Assembly (NCBI GenBank): GCA_030248135.1
Contig: JASANC010002284.1
Location: forward strand, 1-64,000
Source of the DNA: Theristus sp. LFF4_11
Lineage: Eukaryota > Nematoda > Chromadorea > Monhysterida > Xyalidae
DNA length: 64,000 nt
Direction: 5' to 3'
Shown here: positions 47,720-60,600 of the stretch, in pieces
Position numbering within the stretch: position 1 is the first letter of the stretch
Layout: the number at the start of each line of letters is the position of its first letter
The notes under the pieces: model-generated
Seen by the model: only the letters and a program-made list of their open reading frames with translations
Told to the model about the DNA's origin: nothing
The model's database searches: none
Program-made: the position numbers and the translations under genes

Positions 47720-48445
47720 GATGTTTTTTATGTTGACAATTTCACGCTAAACGCACTCCGCACTGTACATTCCATCCAAAACTTGTTTATGGAAGCCAAA
47801 CACACAAGAAAATAGCGGTCAACTATGATGTCTTTGCTAAAAAAATGACGCCGGAAGACAATCGTTATCAAGCTTATCGGACTTTTTCCTATGATAAAAC
47901 CTTTTCCAAAATGTCTTTTTGCGTCACCACGACTATTCTGCAAAAAAAGCGACCCAAATGTACGTAATCGATCATTCTCAAAAGTGGCTCGGTGGAACGT
48001 GCCAACGGTTTTATAAAAGCGCTAAAAAGAAACCGCGTTTCAAAAAAGAAAACAACCAGCCGCGTCAAGCAATCTCCACATTTATTCGATCCAAGCTCAA
48101 TGCAAAATCATATCGATATATGAGCAGGGAAACGATATTTAGCTAGCTGCCTATTTTTCCGCTAAAAATAGGCGGTTTCAGATTCAGAAACCGTCGTGGC
48201 AATAACATGAGGGAGGCCGATAAAAATAACGATATCAAAAAGTGCAAGATAACAAGATAATATTATATAAACAAGAAATCCGGCCGCTCAATCTGAAGTT
48301 CTCAGAATTCTTCTCTTGAATTGCGCGCAACGCCACTCACTTATTAATATTAATAGAACACAAGCGAATGAACAGTCGCCACCACCGGTGCTTTGCATTT
48401 CTGCGTGTGTGTCTTTGTTTGTGTGAACAAGCGCCAAATAGCATA

Positions 48446-48896
48446 CCGTATTACCTCTATTAAACCCCCCCCCAAAATTAAACCCCCCCCCAAAAATAAA
48501 CCCCCACCCCCTCGACAAGTTTCCAAATAATCCCCCCCCCAAAAATAAACCCCCATGGGGGTTTATTAGAAACCTGTTTGAAACACATACCTAGCGAATT
48601 CAGTGGCTGAATGCAGTGACATTGGTGAAATTGTGCTACCAAAGGCCCCAAAGGGATGAGTTGGCGGTAATTTCATTACAAAAGGCTGTTACCAAAGGAA
48701 ATCTCTGTGAAAAGTAGAAGTTTCTGCGACTTCCTTCCTGCCATGGAAGGTATTTTTGCCATTTTGCCCACCCCTAAAAATGGTTTCCAAATAAACCCCC
48801 CCCCAAAAATAATCCCCCCCCCCCAAAAATAAACCCCCACCCCCAGAAGTCGCTGAAGAAATAAACCCCCATGGGGGTTTAATAGAGGTAATACGG
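48446..48896. mobile_element. C-run MITE with TA duplication
   Basis: Ends CCGTATTACCTCTATTAAAC and GTTTAATAGAGGTAATACGG are perfect inverse copies, with TA at 48444-48445 and 48897-48898. Inside each arm AAATAAACCCCCCCC units repeat, followed by the palindrome AAACCCCCATGGGGGTTTA. 451 bp; no coding. Confidence 0.87.
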
Positions 48897-49242
48897 TAGC
48901 TTCATATCTGGATCATAAACGACCTTATAAATGAAAACGCCTCTGTGCAGCCTTTCAGAAGTGTGATCATTCTCGGGGAGCTATGGCAACGCAAGAGAAA
49001 CGCTAATGAAAAGACACTGGAGACAACATGTACCAGAGACCAGATATGCAATTTGAAGCCGACGACAACGTTTTTAACAGAAAGGGACGGCTATTTGAGA
49101 ATGAATGAATGTTGAGTGTTGCGATTTTCACTTTGACGTGCTAGCGAGAACTCAACTTCAATTTCAACTTGACACTTGTTTTTTTTATTTCTCGTTTGCT
49201 GCGTTAACATACAATGCATGAGCAAGGTGCACGGGATAGTTA

Positions 49243-49507
49243 CAGTACGGCCGAATAAATTAGACAGTCTATCAAGGCGGGATCAGTCGCAGACTAGGAG
49301 TTGTCTTTTTCAAAAATGCCAACATAATTCCCAATCATGTGTGCAAGGGAGAAAGAATGCACAGAATAGCGCGGATAATCCATTGGTTTTCAAAAATTGG
49401 TCAAATTAGGCACGCAGTTTGGTTTCTGAAGATCTTTTTTCGTTCATTCAAAATTCGCGCGCTCCTTGAACCCTGAAAAAAGCTGCCATGTTTAATCGGC
49501 CATACCG
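49243..49507. mobile_element. Tc1/mariner-type MITE, second copy
   Basis: Ends CAGTACGGCCGAATAAAT and TTTAATCGGCCATACCG with TA on both sides. About 88% like 38164-38427 in the same orientation, sharing GGCGGGATCAGTCGCAGAC and AAAATTCGCGCGCTCCTTG. No open frame. Confidence 0.9.
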
Positions 49508-50048
49508 TACTGAAGCAAGCGATCAGATACATAAATGACCGTTTTTCAATCTTTCCACATGCTGAAGCTTGCGTAAGCACCCACACCACTACGTAAAATT
49601 TTGTTCAGCTGCTTCATTGTCTGTAAACACCCACATGTTGCAAACCAGCCATATTCGATGTTATAACTGGTTGGTATATTGACTTGAGTATATGGTTAAA
49701 TTGTATCTAACTACAAAAGAGCAGCAAACTATAGAACCGTCAAAATTAGATTTTTATTTATCTTCAGAATTGTTGTGTTGGAGGAGGAACACTGGAAGGG
49801 TGTGCGACCCTCTGATTGCGGCCTGAGGAGTTGCGGCCCGTACGATTCCGGCCTGGCCTGTTCGTGCTGGGGACAATTCGTCTGGCTACAACCTTTCGGG
49901 CCGCAATCAACCCACTGGAAGAATTAAAAAAACCGCTACCTGCTCATTAAATGGGATGACAAAACAAATTAAATTTCCCTAAAATCGCCAAATTTACAAA
50001 AAACGTTCCAAATGTTAACTCAAACAATCTGCAATAAAACTATCTCCA

Positions 50049-50213
50049 CAGTCTATTTCCATATAAATTACCTATTACCTGATTGGTTCGTGACCACGTG
50101 ATGCATACATTCTGTGCAAGGATTGCTGATGAGGTGGAGTCTGTTTTGCATGGAATGCATGCATCGGTAACCAGCCAATCAGCTAAATTGCTGTGTGATA
50201 TAGAAATAAGCTG
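50049..50213. mobile_element. CAGTC/CCAAT hairpin MITE
   Basis: CAGTCTATTTCCATATAAAT at the left; ATATAGAAATAAGCTG-TA at the right. Inner CTGATTGGTTCGTGACCACG and GTAACCAGCCAATCAGC. About 165 bp; the left TA is mutated to CA. Confidence 0.75.
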
Positions 50214-51494
50214 TAAAAATAAACAAGAAACTCCAATATTTTATCTGATCAAAAGAATTAAAAAATCGGTGAAACTTTGGCTTATTAAAATTCGAATCAT
50301 CGATACGATGAAATTCATAAAAAGCAAATCACAACGTCTACATAACAAAAACGCTACTAAAACAGCAGTCAGTTATCGACCGAAGCAGAATTGCTTTTAC
50401 AACAATAGCGCCTCAGCCCTCGCAGCAATTATAGCGAGCATCAATCAACTTTTTTGATGAAAATTTTTGATGGACAAGTTTCTCAAATGCCACCAAACAC
50501 AAGTTTTTTTAAAGCAAAAATCTAATTTAGAACGAGTGCCCAAAAACTCAACAGATAAGTAATTCACTTTTATAAGAAGTTTTTTTGACAGAAAAGAAAG
50601 TCGAATTAAAATTACAAAATATGCGAACTGTGCGAAACTAAAGAAGACCAGTGTAATAACAGTAAATTTCAGGTCTAAGAAACAAAAAAGAAAAAATGGC
50701 ATATGAAAAAAACCGCCGAAAATAAGAAAAATGTCCGAACAACAAACACTCCCAATTGAGGACAAAATTTTGTGGTTGTAATTAGTAAATCACAAATTTT
50801 GTTTTTCTCATAAGGTACCACAAAAACCAATTACAGATAAAAGATATAAAAACTTTACAGCATATCAATCAGCTCTTCGCCAAAAAAACGTCAATTTTGA
50901 CCAAAGAAAAGTGCAAGTGTCACAGGAGAAACCAGAAATGAACCAATATGAATACAAAAGTGTTATTCAATAGACTGATGGAAAGGAAGACCTCATCATT
51001 ATTCAAGTACATGCATCCACCAACATCACCGCGAGCGAAAATGATTTAAACTTTTCATGAACACAAACGGATTAAAAAGAGCAAAAATTCATAGTTTAAT
51101 CGCGATAATAACAACCGATGCAAAGACCACAGTAATTTCAGAGACTGCACATCAAACAACGGCATGAGCGATTAAAAATATTTCCATCATAAAAATGAAC
51201 GTTTTAACGGTTGCCCATTTCGTAACCACTGGCTTGCATCACACTGACGACTGCAAAAAAATAATAAACAACTCAACAATCAATCTAACAATTCAATAAA
51301 TAAAGTTTCGCACTCAAAAAAACACGTTTCACTTATCTACTTATGTATCGATCAAAAGATATTGTTATTCTCAATTCTTGTTTCACATGGACACCATCAA
51401 TTCTGCTTGTTGATTAGTCGACAGTCGAGCGACTGGCTTTGCTTGTTGCTAATCAGTTCGACAAAGTTTTAATTCATTCAAATTTCAACCGCTG

Positions 51495-51606
51495 TCACTG
51501 ATTGGGTGAAGGCGAACAACTGCGACTACGTAATACTGCGTCTCGCTGCTCCTTCTCCACCAGGAACACACTGCGTTTATCCTCGTGCGGATTGTTGTCA
51601 TTGATG
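51495..51606 (-). CDS. GPCPD1: Terminal coding exon of GPCPD1
   Basis: The previous exon could simply read through to a TGA after YDRLVD. Splicing at its GTTGGT donor to the acceptor GTTACAG before 51606 gives YDRINDNN..., which continues as [17 protein letters not shown]. This matches the vertebrate tail YDRIYDW...FQVEQLER without gaps. The phase fits (CG + C) and the frame ends in TGA at 51495-51497. The read-through end remains a possible isoform. Confidence 0.75.
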
Positions 51607-54600
51607 CTGTAACAGAAGTTTGGGACACAATGACACCCATTCAGTTGGCTGATGTCTCATCCAGCTCTCAATTAGGTTGAGACACCCATTCAGCTGTCTC
51701 ATTCAGTCCCCACGGTCGGAAAAAAACAGTATCAGGTTTGCTAAGCGAAATAGAATCCGCTTCGCTGAGCAAAACGTCACAAGACGGAAAACAGCTTGAT
51801 GCTAAAATGTTCCATTGCAGCGTCCATCCAAAATCCCACTCGAATCAAAGTGATCAATCAATCAACCAACCGATCATAGATGATGCCGTCGAGACCAAGC
51901 TCCTTGAAATACTTAATCGACGGTTTGCTATCCAAGTCGTCGCCCCAGACGAACGACACCAAACGCAGCTTCTGTGCGAGAAACAGCGGCTCTGGATCAC
52001 GTAGGAGATCTTCGGAATGAAAGTTTACACCCTGAAAAAGAAAAAAAAACCTTGAAATCATCATTTAGTATTCCTGGAGTGCATGATACCATTTTTAACC
52101 GACTACTACCGGTATTATCTTTTCTTTAAGATCTGCGACTCAATGCGATTGTGGACGTAAAAGGAAACTAGTTTCAATCTGTATGTGGTAATTCAGAATA
52201 GCCAAAGTGACCCGGTCCTATTTAGAGGACTCGGATCCCTTTGCCAATTTTGAATTTCCGCGTCGTGCATGGGACTGCTTACCCATCTACGCATGCGCGC
52301 ATTGAGACGCGGTACCAAAATAAAAGATATTAGATCAAACTGAAAAAATAAATAAATGAGTAATCAGCAAAGAATCATATGAGAAAATTTTCAGCAAACT
52401 ACGCACTAGTAATTTCGTCGCGTATGCGTACTGCACCGCTAGTTTCGTGGTGTTGGCGCGCGGGTCCAAAAACGGCATATATCGAGTGGTTTGCCCTTGC
52501 GACAGCAACAGCACCGGATATTTGTTTTGTTTCAATTTCAGTCTGAAAATGGTTGTTGTTGTGGTTTTGCGGCTAGCGAGTGTGAATCACCTAACCTCAG
52601 GTCGGCGTTGCGCTGAGGGTCACAGACGACAGACGTAAATTAAAAAAAAGTAATCGACATTGAATCGGAACATTATGAAATAGCTCTGTAGGGTTTGGAT
52701 TCAAGCCAACCAACCCCTCTCTCTCACCTTTAGAAAAAAATGGTTGTTCGCACCTCAGTTTGTATATTAATCAAACCAAATACAACCGGAATAGCGGTGG
52801 AGCGTGAATTTCGAAATACACGAATGGTTTTTCTCATCAGTATTTCAAAATTTCAATCTTCACTCAATTTGCAGACCAGTATTGCGCTCAATTAATCAAG
52901 TAAAAATAACAGTCCACTAACATGCAACAAATGTCGGGATCGAACGAACTGAACAGCACACGCCGTTCGCCGGCGTATTTCAGCGTTTCAGTCAGTATCG
53001 CGTCCACATACTCGTTTCGCTCCCAGTAATTCTCGCACTCCCATTCGCCATTCTGTTTTCGAAGCACATGACAATAGAAACTGATTCAGCAGATTCCGTT
53101 TGATAATAATGAAAATTATTTAGCTTGCATTTCTGAAAAACCAAACCGTTTGCAGCATCGCGAATTTCACTTCGATATTGACGCCGACATGTTTGTCGAG
53201 GTGCTTCAGCACCATCCGTAACGTCGGAAACGGCTGATTCAGGACGTCCGTCTCCAACTCCGACGGCGTCAACTCCCACAGTCGAGCGCCGGATACCGAC
53301 GTTGGATCGGTGCCGTTTAGGCTCGACTGAAACAAAAAACACCCGGAACGATGAAACTATAGTCAAACTCTAAATTATAGGGAATCAGCTGATTGGTTGG
53401 TGATCACGTGCATGCAGGCTTTCTGTGCAGAAATTATTGTGCGGGCGGAGTTTGGGTTGCACAGAAAGCATGCATGCATGTGATCACCAACCAGTCCGCT
53501 GATTCCCTATGCAAACAGTATGGTTCGGTGTCACCTAAGACTGAAGACCATCTCACATTGTTCGTCCGTGTTTTCGTGTAACTGTTGTGAAACACAAGAA
53601 CATCAGTTTTAGTTCGTTTTCCTAGTGAGTACTTACTTCCGACTGATTGCTTGTGACACTGGTTACACTCATACGCGGAACTTTTGCAGCGGTTGGCGGA
53701 GTGGCGATCGCAATTGGCGCACTCGCTGTTGGCATCGCTAAATGGAAAGGCAACGGTCTGAGTTTTTCATTATTCCAAAATTAAAGGAAAGTGAAGATTT
53801 TCTGCACGTCATTTATTATTTCGTATCCGATAAAAAAGCTGAAAAGCCATTCGAATTCAAAAAAATAAACCCCGTTCCCAAATTGCGTGCACGTCCATCG
53901 GGTCGCTTGATTGTCAAGAATGGATATCGCCCGCCTATAGGGACGGCATATAAAAAACTGTTTTTTTCATGAAAAGAAACCGGTTTTTAACCGTTTTGCT
54001 TCACGCCAAAAATAAAAAGCCGGTTTTTACCAATAGAAAATTTGAATTTTCAGTCGTCGAAACAAATCCAAATTTTCAGCCGTCGAATCCACCACTCAAT
54101 TGTGCGGGAAAAGCAACGCTTTTGATTATTGTTCACAAAACCGACAAGAACAGGTTTTAACCAGCTTTTCTTGCTTAATTGTGTGTTTGGCAACATTCAG
54201 AGCAATATATTCTGAAGCTGGAAAACCATTTTCGAGAAAAAGCCCGGGAAAAAGGTTTTAAAACCGTGAAAAAACCGGTTTCTTTTCATAAAAATAAAAA
54301 AAAACCGTTTTTCATCCCTAATCGCCTATACCCTTCCTTGAAAATCAGGCACAAGCGATCTCTGTCCTTGACAATCACGCGACCCGCCGGTTGAGCCGTT
54401 CCAAAAAAAACGTGCACGCAAGTCCGAAAACGACGTTTAGTATCAGCCGAACGCCACCAAACCAACGCACTCGAATGCCTCTGCGCGTAGCTGGCGGCCG
54501 GTGCAAACTCGGACGACGGCGTACTGCGACCGGAGCCGGATCCGGAGCCGTACGACGACGGCGGAGTGCTCGAGTCGTCCGTAGTCGTTTTGGACGTGCC

Positions 54601-57600
54601 ACCGCTGGTCGGCGTTTTCGGCGGCGGAGGCGGCAGCGGCAACTGCAGCGTGATACTACCACCGTTCACTTGCGTCGTAGCGTCCTCATCATCGTCCACC
54701 TGCGACACCGTCGTACTGTCGTCCTCCGCGTCGGAGCCGTCCGTATGCAACAGCTGCAACACCAAGAGGGAAACGGCTGATTAATGCGAATAACGTTAAC
54801 CGGGCCACCGGAAGAGCAACGAACGTCCCCCGGCCGGGGGCTTTATGCCGAGTTCGTTTGTAGTTGATATTTTTTCGGGTTACCTGATTTCACTTGTACT
54901 TGACAGTTGTCAGCGCTTCTGTATACTCGGATTTTTTTTCAAAAAAATCAAATTTCAGTTTTCAGGCGCATCCGTTTGTTCGATTGGTGGACAGCGTCAA
55001 GCCGCATCTTTTTGCTGTTGCACGTGTCGACTTTCATGAGCTGGTGTTCTTAGCGCAGTACAGTGTGCTTTGACGCGCTCTAAGCCTGCATACTCGACGT
55101 CGGCTTAAGACAATTGCATGTACATTTTTGGCAGACGTGATTCGTTCGGTATCGGTAGGTCGCATCAAAGACTCTCTGTGCTTCCGACTATGTGCATTTT
55201 GGCGTCACACACGGTTGTAATCAGCACACAGAGAGTCTACACCACGCCGAAAGGTGTTTAGCCTTTTTTTATCGGGTCACTCTTTTCGCGGACTTCACTC
55301 GGCTACGGTAGCACACTCGTGTGTTATTTCGCTGGAAAGTACAAAGAAATGCAGTTAGTGCGCGCGTTCGCTTGAAATTTCGTTTGTTTTTGTTTCATTT
55401 GCGTGCTTTTTCAGGCCGCTTTTTTACTTACAGAAAGGATCCCGCAAGCGACGGATAATACGAATCTGAAACTGGAAGCACACACACACACAAAAAAAAT
55501 GTTGGCGATGTCCATATAACCTTCAGACGATGCATCGTTACCACAGGTAAGGCACCTAACTAACAATGTTAACATCCAGAAAAAAACCGCTGTTGTAATT
55601 ATCATCGTCGGTAAAGTATGCAAATTAGCTAGCCAACACATACAATACTCTACAATACGCAACACATTCCAAAGCCAAGCCAATAGCAATATAAAATCCC
55701 CACGTGCCCGATGATCAGACCTTGAGCAAGCGTAGCTGTCTCAGTTTCAGGTCCTTCACAGCCAACGTATGCAGGTTGGCACGTTGCGAGATGGCGGAGG
55801 ACAGATCACCGCCGAGACGCGCCGCGTCCGCATTGTTCGCGCGAATGGCGTCTAGATTCAATAGGCTCGATTCGCGTCGCATGATCTGAAGAGACCGTGA
55901 TATAGATATATTAAGCATATAAATATATATACATGTATATATACAAGTATATACAGTCAAACTCAATAAAATGTGGAATCAGCTGATTGGTCGGTTGAAA
56001 GCAGGCTGCTCACACTCCGCACCCTTCTTTTTTCGTGGATCTGGATTCTATTAAACCGTGTTTCTTTTGTAATAGTGTGAATTTCCAGCACCCATTTCAT
56101 GCTAAAAAATAAACTCAAAGGGTTGGAGAACTGCGAAATTCAGATTTTATTTTATTCAACAACTCAAAATGCATTTTTTATTGACGACGACGACATCGTC
56201 GTTTAATTTTTGCGTGTGAACTGAAAGACAAAAGCCTGAAATGAGTGCGCTGTGTAGCCAGCTGAAGGGGGTTTCATTCCTAGCTGACCGATCGACATGC
56301 ATCCGCAATTAAAAAAATGCGTTCTGACTTCGCGGACGACGACGACACGACGACGACTTTGCTTTCATCTTTCATTTTCACCGTTTTCACGTTGTTTTTG
56401 GTAAACTGCTGTGTTCATTTACTTGGTGCACGCAGCAAACCATGCACAGCGCACTCCTTTCAGGCTTTTGTCTTTCAGTTCACACGCAAAAATTAAGCGA
56501 CGACGTCGTCGTCGTCATCAAACAAAAAATACATTTTGAGCTGTTGATTTAAAAAAAATCTGAATTTAGCAGTCTCGAACATTTTCAGTTTATTTTTAGC
56601 GTGAAAAGGGTGCTGGAAATTCACACTCATTCAAAAGAAACACATTTCAATAGAATCCAGATCCACGAAAAAAGAAGGGTGCGGAGTGTGAGCAGCCTCC
56701 CCTCGGCCGACCAATCAGCTGATTCCACATTTTATTGAGTTCGACTGTGGTATCTAAGTACACTAATATGAGCGAAACACCGTGCCCCTTTTTCAAAACG
56801 CGAGTCCAGCAAAAGAAAGCCGTGGTTAAATTACCACAACTCGTACACAACGGCGGTTCATGGAGCGGTGCCCCCAGAAGTTTGACATTTTCTTTAAACC
56901 AACCTACATAGTGCAATTATTATGTATAGCTGTGTTTATATTTCAAAGCTCCCAAAGTCTAGAAAAGATGTGTGATTATGGTCATTCGGGTTTTTTTCGT
57001 GAAAGAAAGCTGCGTTTCAATCATCGCTGATTGCTAGTGGTAATCATACCTGTATGTCGACGTGAAAATCGTGATATATCACAACTTGGCGATCACGCGT
57101 CAGCTGCACGTCGAACTCAACGTAATCGGCACCCTGTTGAGTCGAAAAAACTAAAAATAATAGTTTTGCGTCTTTTATGTTCAAAATTTTAGGCCAACGT
57201 ACATGTTTGCACGCATCCATAAGCGACTGAACGGTGTTTTCGCGAGAGGTAGCAAATCTGGAATAAGTGTACGAGCAGAAGAATGGGCAAGTTTCTTGCG
57301 AAGCGTATGTCTTGTTCGTGGACAGAATTAAAAGAATTAATTGTCCATTCAATTAACACAAGCTTTTGGCTGATGACAATAGCGGACAAGATTCACAAGA
57401 AAACAGTATTCGAGTACTTAATATTGTGGATTTATTCAAACGTGTCCAGACTAAAATGACGTCATTTGCTTTAAAAACGCTCTTTGTCAAAGTACAGGCA
57501 CTAAAATGTCAGTTTGGTATGACCTGATTCGACATTCACCATTTGTTTACGGGAAGAAATCGGCTAAACGGAAAATCTGGTTTGCTGTGAACGGCAAGCG

Positions 57601-60600
57601 CATATTTGCCGGCACATGACGTCATTTCAGTGGGACACGTTTAAAAAATAGATCATATATAACGTTCAACCCCGAAATGAGCTTTCGACTTAAAGAATCA
57701 ACCGACTTTCGGTACGACCGACCCATGCCACGATGGCCGACATTTAACGACTGTCGTTTCGTCCAATGGCGCGCGAATGATTTGTCCATCAGCATGTATT
57801 GTCGAAGTTCCCGTTGATTCTTCATTGGCTCTACTACCATGTAGTCAACTGAAGGTTCAGAGACATGAGTTGGGTCGACTTAACTTAAAACTAGAAGAAA
57901 TTAATGGATTGTGTGACGTGTTGTTGTTGTTTGTTGTTTGTTGCCCCCTTTTTATCCTTTACCCAACGCCCTTGCGGAAAGGCAGTGTCGCAATTTTTTA
58001 TTGTCCACCACATGGGCTGCGACGTTGGAAGCAGTTTTTCTGCTATAGAAGTGGGCGTTGGGCAAGCTGCGCTGGTATGCATGGGGCGCGATGTCATTAA
58101 GTTCCTCGCCACCGGAACAGCAATCTTGTGAATCAAGAAAGCCGACGTTTATGCTGCCGAACCATTAAGCCCCACGCAACCCGGGGCAGCCGAGTGGTCA
58201 CGAGCGGATTCGAACCCGGGCCTTCCGATTGGAAGTCCCAAGTGCTATCCACTCAGCCACTCAGCCGGCGATTGTGTGACGGAATGTGACAGTCGTGCGG
58301 AGTGTGCGTGAAACAATGAACAAACTACATCGAGTTCACAGATAAGAACGTGTTTCATGATCTACCTCAATCCTCAACAGTTTCAAGTATCACACACCGT
58401 CGCTCGGATATGGTCGACGATTTTTAATATTCGATCTTAATACCACCCAACATGATCTAATTTTCCTAATTTGACCTAAAGTTCCGATTTACTAAAATGA
58501 TCTTACCAACCATTAATTTTGCCCATCGGCTGGTGTCGCAGCGATGTGATCGATATCGACTGCTGTCCGAAGCTGCCCTTGACGCTCGACAACACGAGAT
58601 AACAGAAACCGACGCGCTCAATGGCACGCTCATTGTTGCCGCTGTTTGTCGAGCTCGCACTGCTGTTGACGCTGTCCGTGCTCGAGAACGTCGTTCGTGG
58701 CGTCGATGATGCGTTCGCGGCTTGATCGGCTGGATCGACGTAGAAGTCGAACAGGAACGCCTGCAGGGTGCGAAAGGTGGCTATGATCTTTCATTTTGGT
58801 CCCGCAACTCAATGCGCGCATAGACAGGGAAACAAGTTTCATGCAGGACGCGGGAATTCAAAATTGGTAAAGTGATCCAAGTCCCCTACATAGGGCGGAG
58901 TCACTTAGGCGACTTTCAATTGCCACGAAAAGATTGAAACAGTTTCCTTTCTACGTCTGCACACGCATTAGTCGCAGAACTTAAAAAATTGATAATATGT
59001 TATCATGACATGAGCGTTAAGTTGCAACTTGAGATTTTCAGTAAATATCCTGTATTTGCGATTGCTGTCATCAGTTGTGATCAACAAGTAAACCGAAATC
59101 TGGCTTTGTCCTCATGCATGTACAAAAAAATACTCACGATATTATCACAAAAAACACGATATATTACTTTCTTTCTCATCTTTTCGATATTAACACACAC
59201 GATAATCACGATATTAACTTTCCGTCATTAGTCTTATTATCATCTGTTTTGCTTGAATGCAAACAACTCATTATTTTGTCAATAGAAACGAAAAACTCGA
59301 ACTAAATCCCAATAAATGAAACAGCTGCATTAATATTATGATTAGTTTTGAGAAAGTCCCTATCCAGTCAGTCGGTTTTGTGGAAAAGCACGACGCGAAG
59401 ATTGGATTTGCAGTACTGCATTCTCATACCATGACAAAACGAATTCAATTTGCGAAATTAAACGCCCTTGAGTTGGTTTGAATTACTTTCTGTACGCTCA
59501 ACGCCTAATAAAAAGTTCCCCATTTTAGTTTTCCTTCTTTGCAGACCCATTATTGCTCAAAACCTCAATCCAACATCGCACACTTCCATTGCGATATGTA
59601 ATTCGAAGGCGTCAAAAACTCACAACCCCAAACACACTCTGGCCACAACTAATATCTATTTTCGCAAAAAAATTCACGTCACAGCATAATATTTTTTTTC
59701 ATTAGATCAACAAGAAAAGTGTGCGACAGACAACCAGAACATCAAGAGACCACAGACAATGGTGGCAACAAACTTGACAACAACGCTGTTTTTTGTGTCA
59801 CTGGTAGGCTGGTTTTCAGAAAAACTATCGCGTTTCGAAGCGTCTCAGACATTTATTATCTCACCCTGAAAGACAACTCAGAAACCTTCATTTTGTACGC
59901 CGTTCTAGTTACGAGCAAAAATTTGACGCGCAAAATCCGCAAAAAGTATTGAAAAAGCACGTGGTATGGTTTCTAAACACTGATCTGCTTTGACAATCAA
60001 CTAAATGTCATTGACACAAAATTTTTCAACCAAAAGTTTTCTTCAAGTTTACTTTTCAGTACAGCCATCGGTTTTTGTGTCGAAAAACATTCACACGATA
60101 ATTGAACTTAACGGCAGTCATGCATTTTGAGGGTAAGGATTAAGGGATTAAGCGTAATAGCTACTCCATTAGCACAAGTTGTGACGATGTCTCAAGAGCA
60201 AAGTTAAAACTGAAACAGTTCTTGTCTGTCAGTCAAACAGGAAGCCAGAGTCCAGACAGACACAATAAAAAGGCCATGAAGCAGCCCTCTCACTCAACGG
60301 CACAAAAATGTTCAGTTAGCCAGCAAATGGTACTTCAATAGCAAAAATCCGCCCAGCAAAAAAGCAGTCCCCGCAAGCATAGACCACCCAAAATAACCCC
60401 AATTGAACCGCAAAAGCCCGCTATTATGCACTGTGAGTAAAAAAATCAAAAGCACTGAATTTGTTTGAACTTTGTCGTCGCATCTGGCTAACTGCGTTTG
60501 CCCACGATCGAACAAGTCACTAGGTGACGACATGTTGATATACACAGCTCAAATCCGAAACAGTTGAACTGCTTTTGCTCGAAGCAGGTGCCCATTAATT

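Larger units (their letters stand above)
43897..51494. other. Interval between MBOAT and GPCPD1 with no established gene
   Basis: Holds the MITEs at 44772-44849, 48446-48896, 49243-49507 and 50049-50213, plus the weak membrane-protein blocks. A plus-strand block at 46200-46325 follows a T-rich CAG acceptor and stays open to a TGA (ENVVNIKNRSNTTMLTLLAG), but no partner exon was found. 45590-45930 is AC-rich low complexity. Confidence 0.5.
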
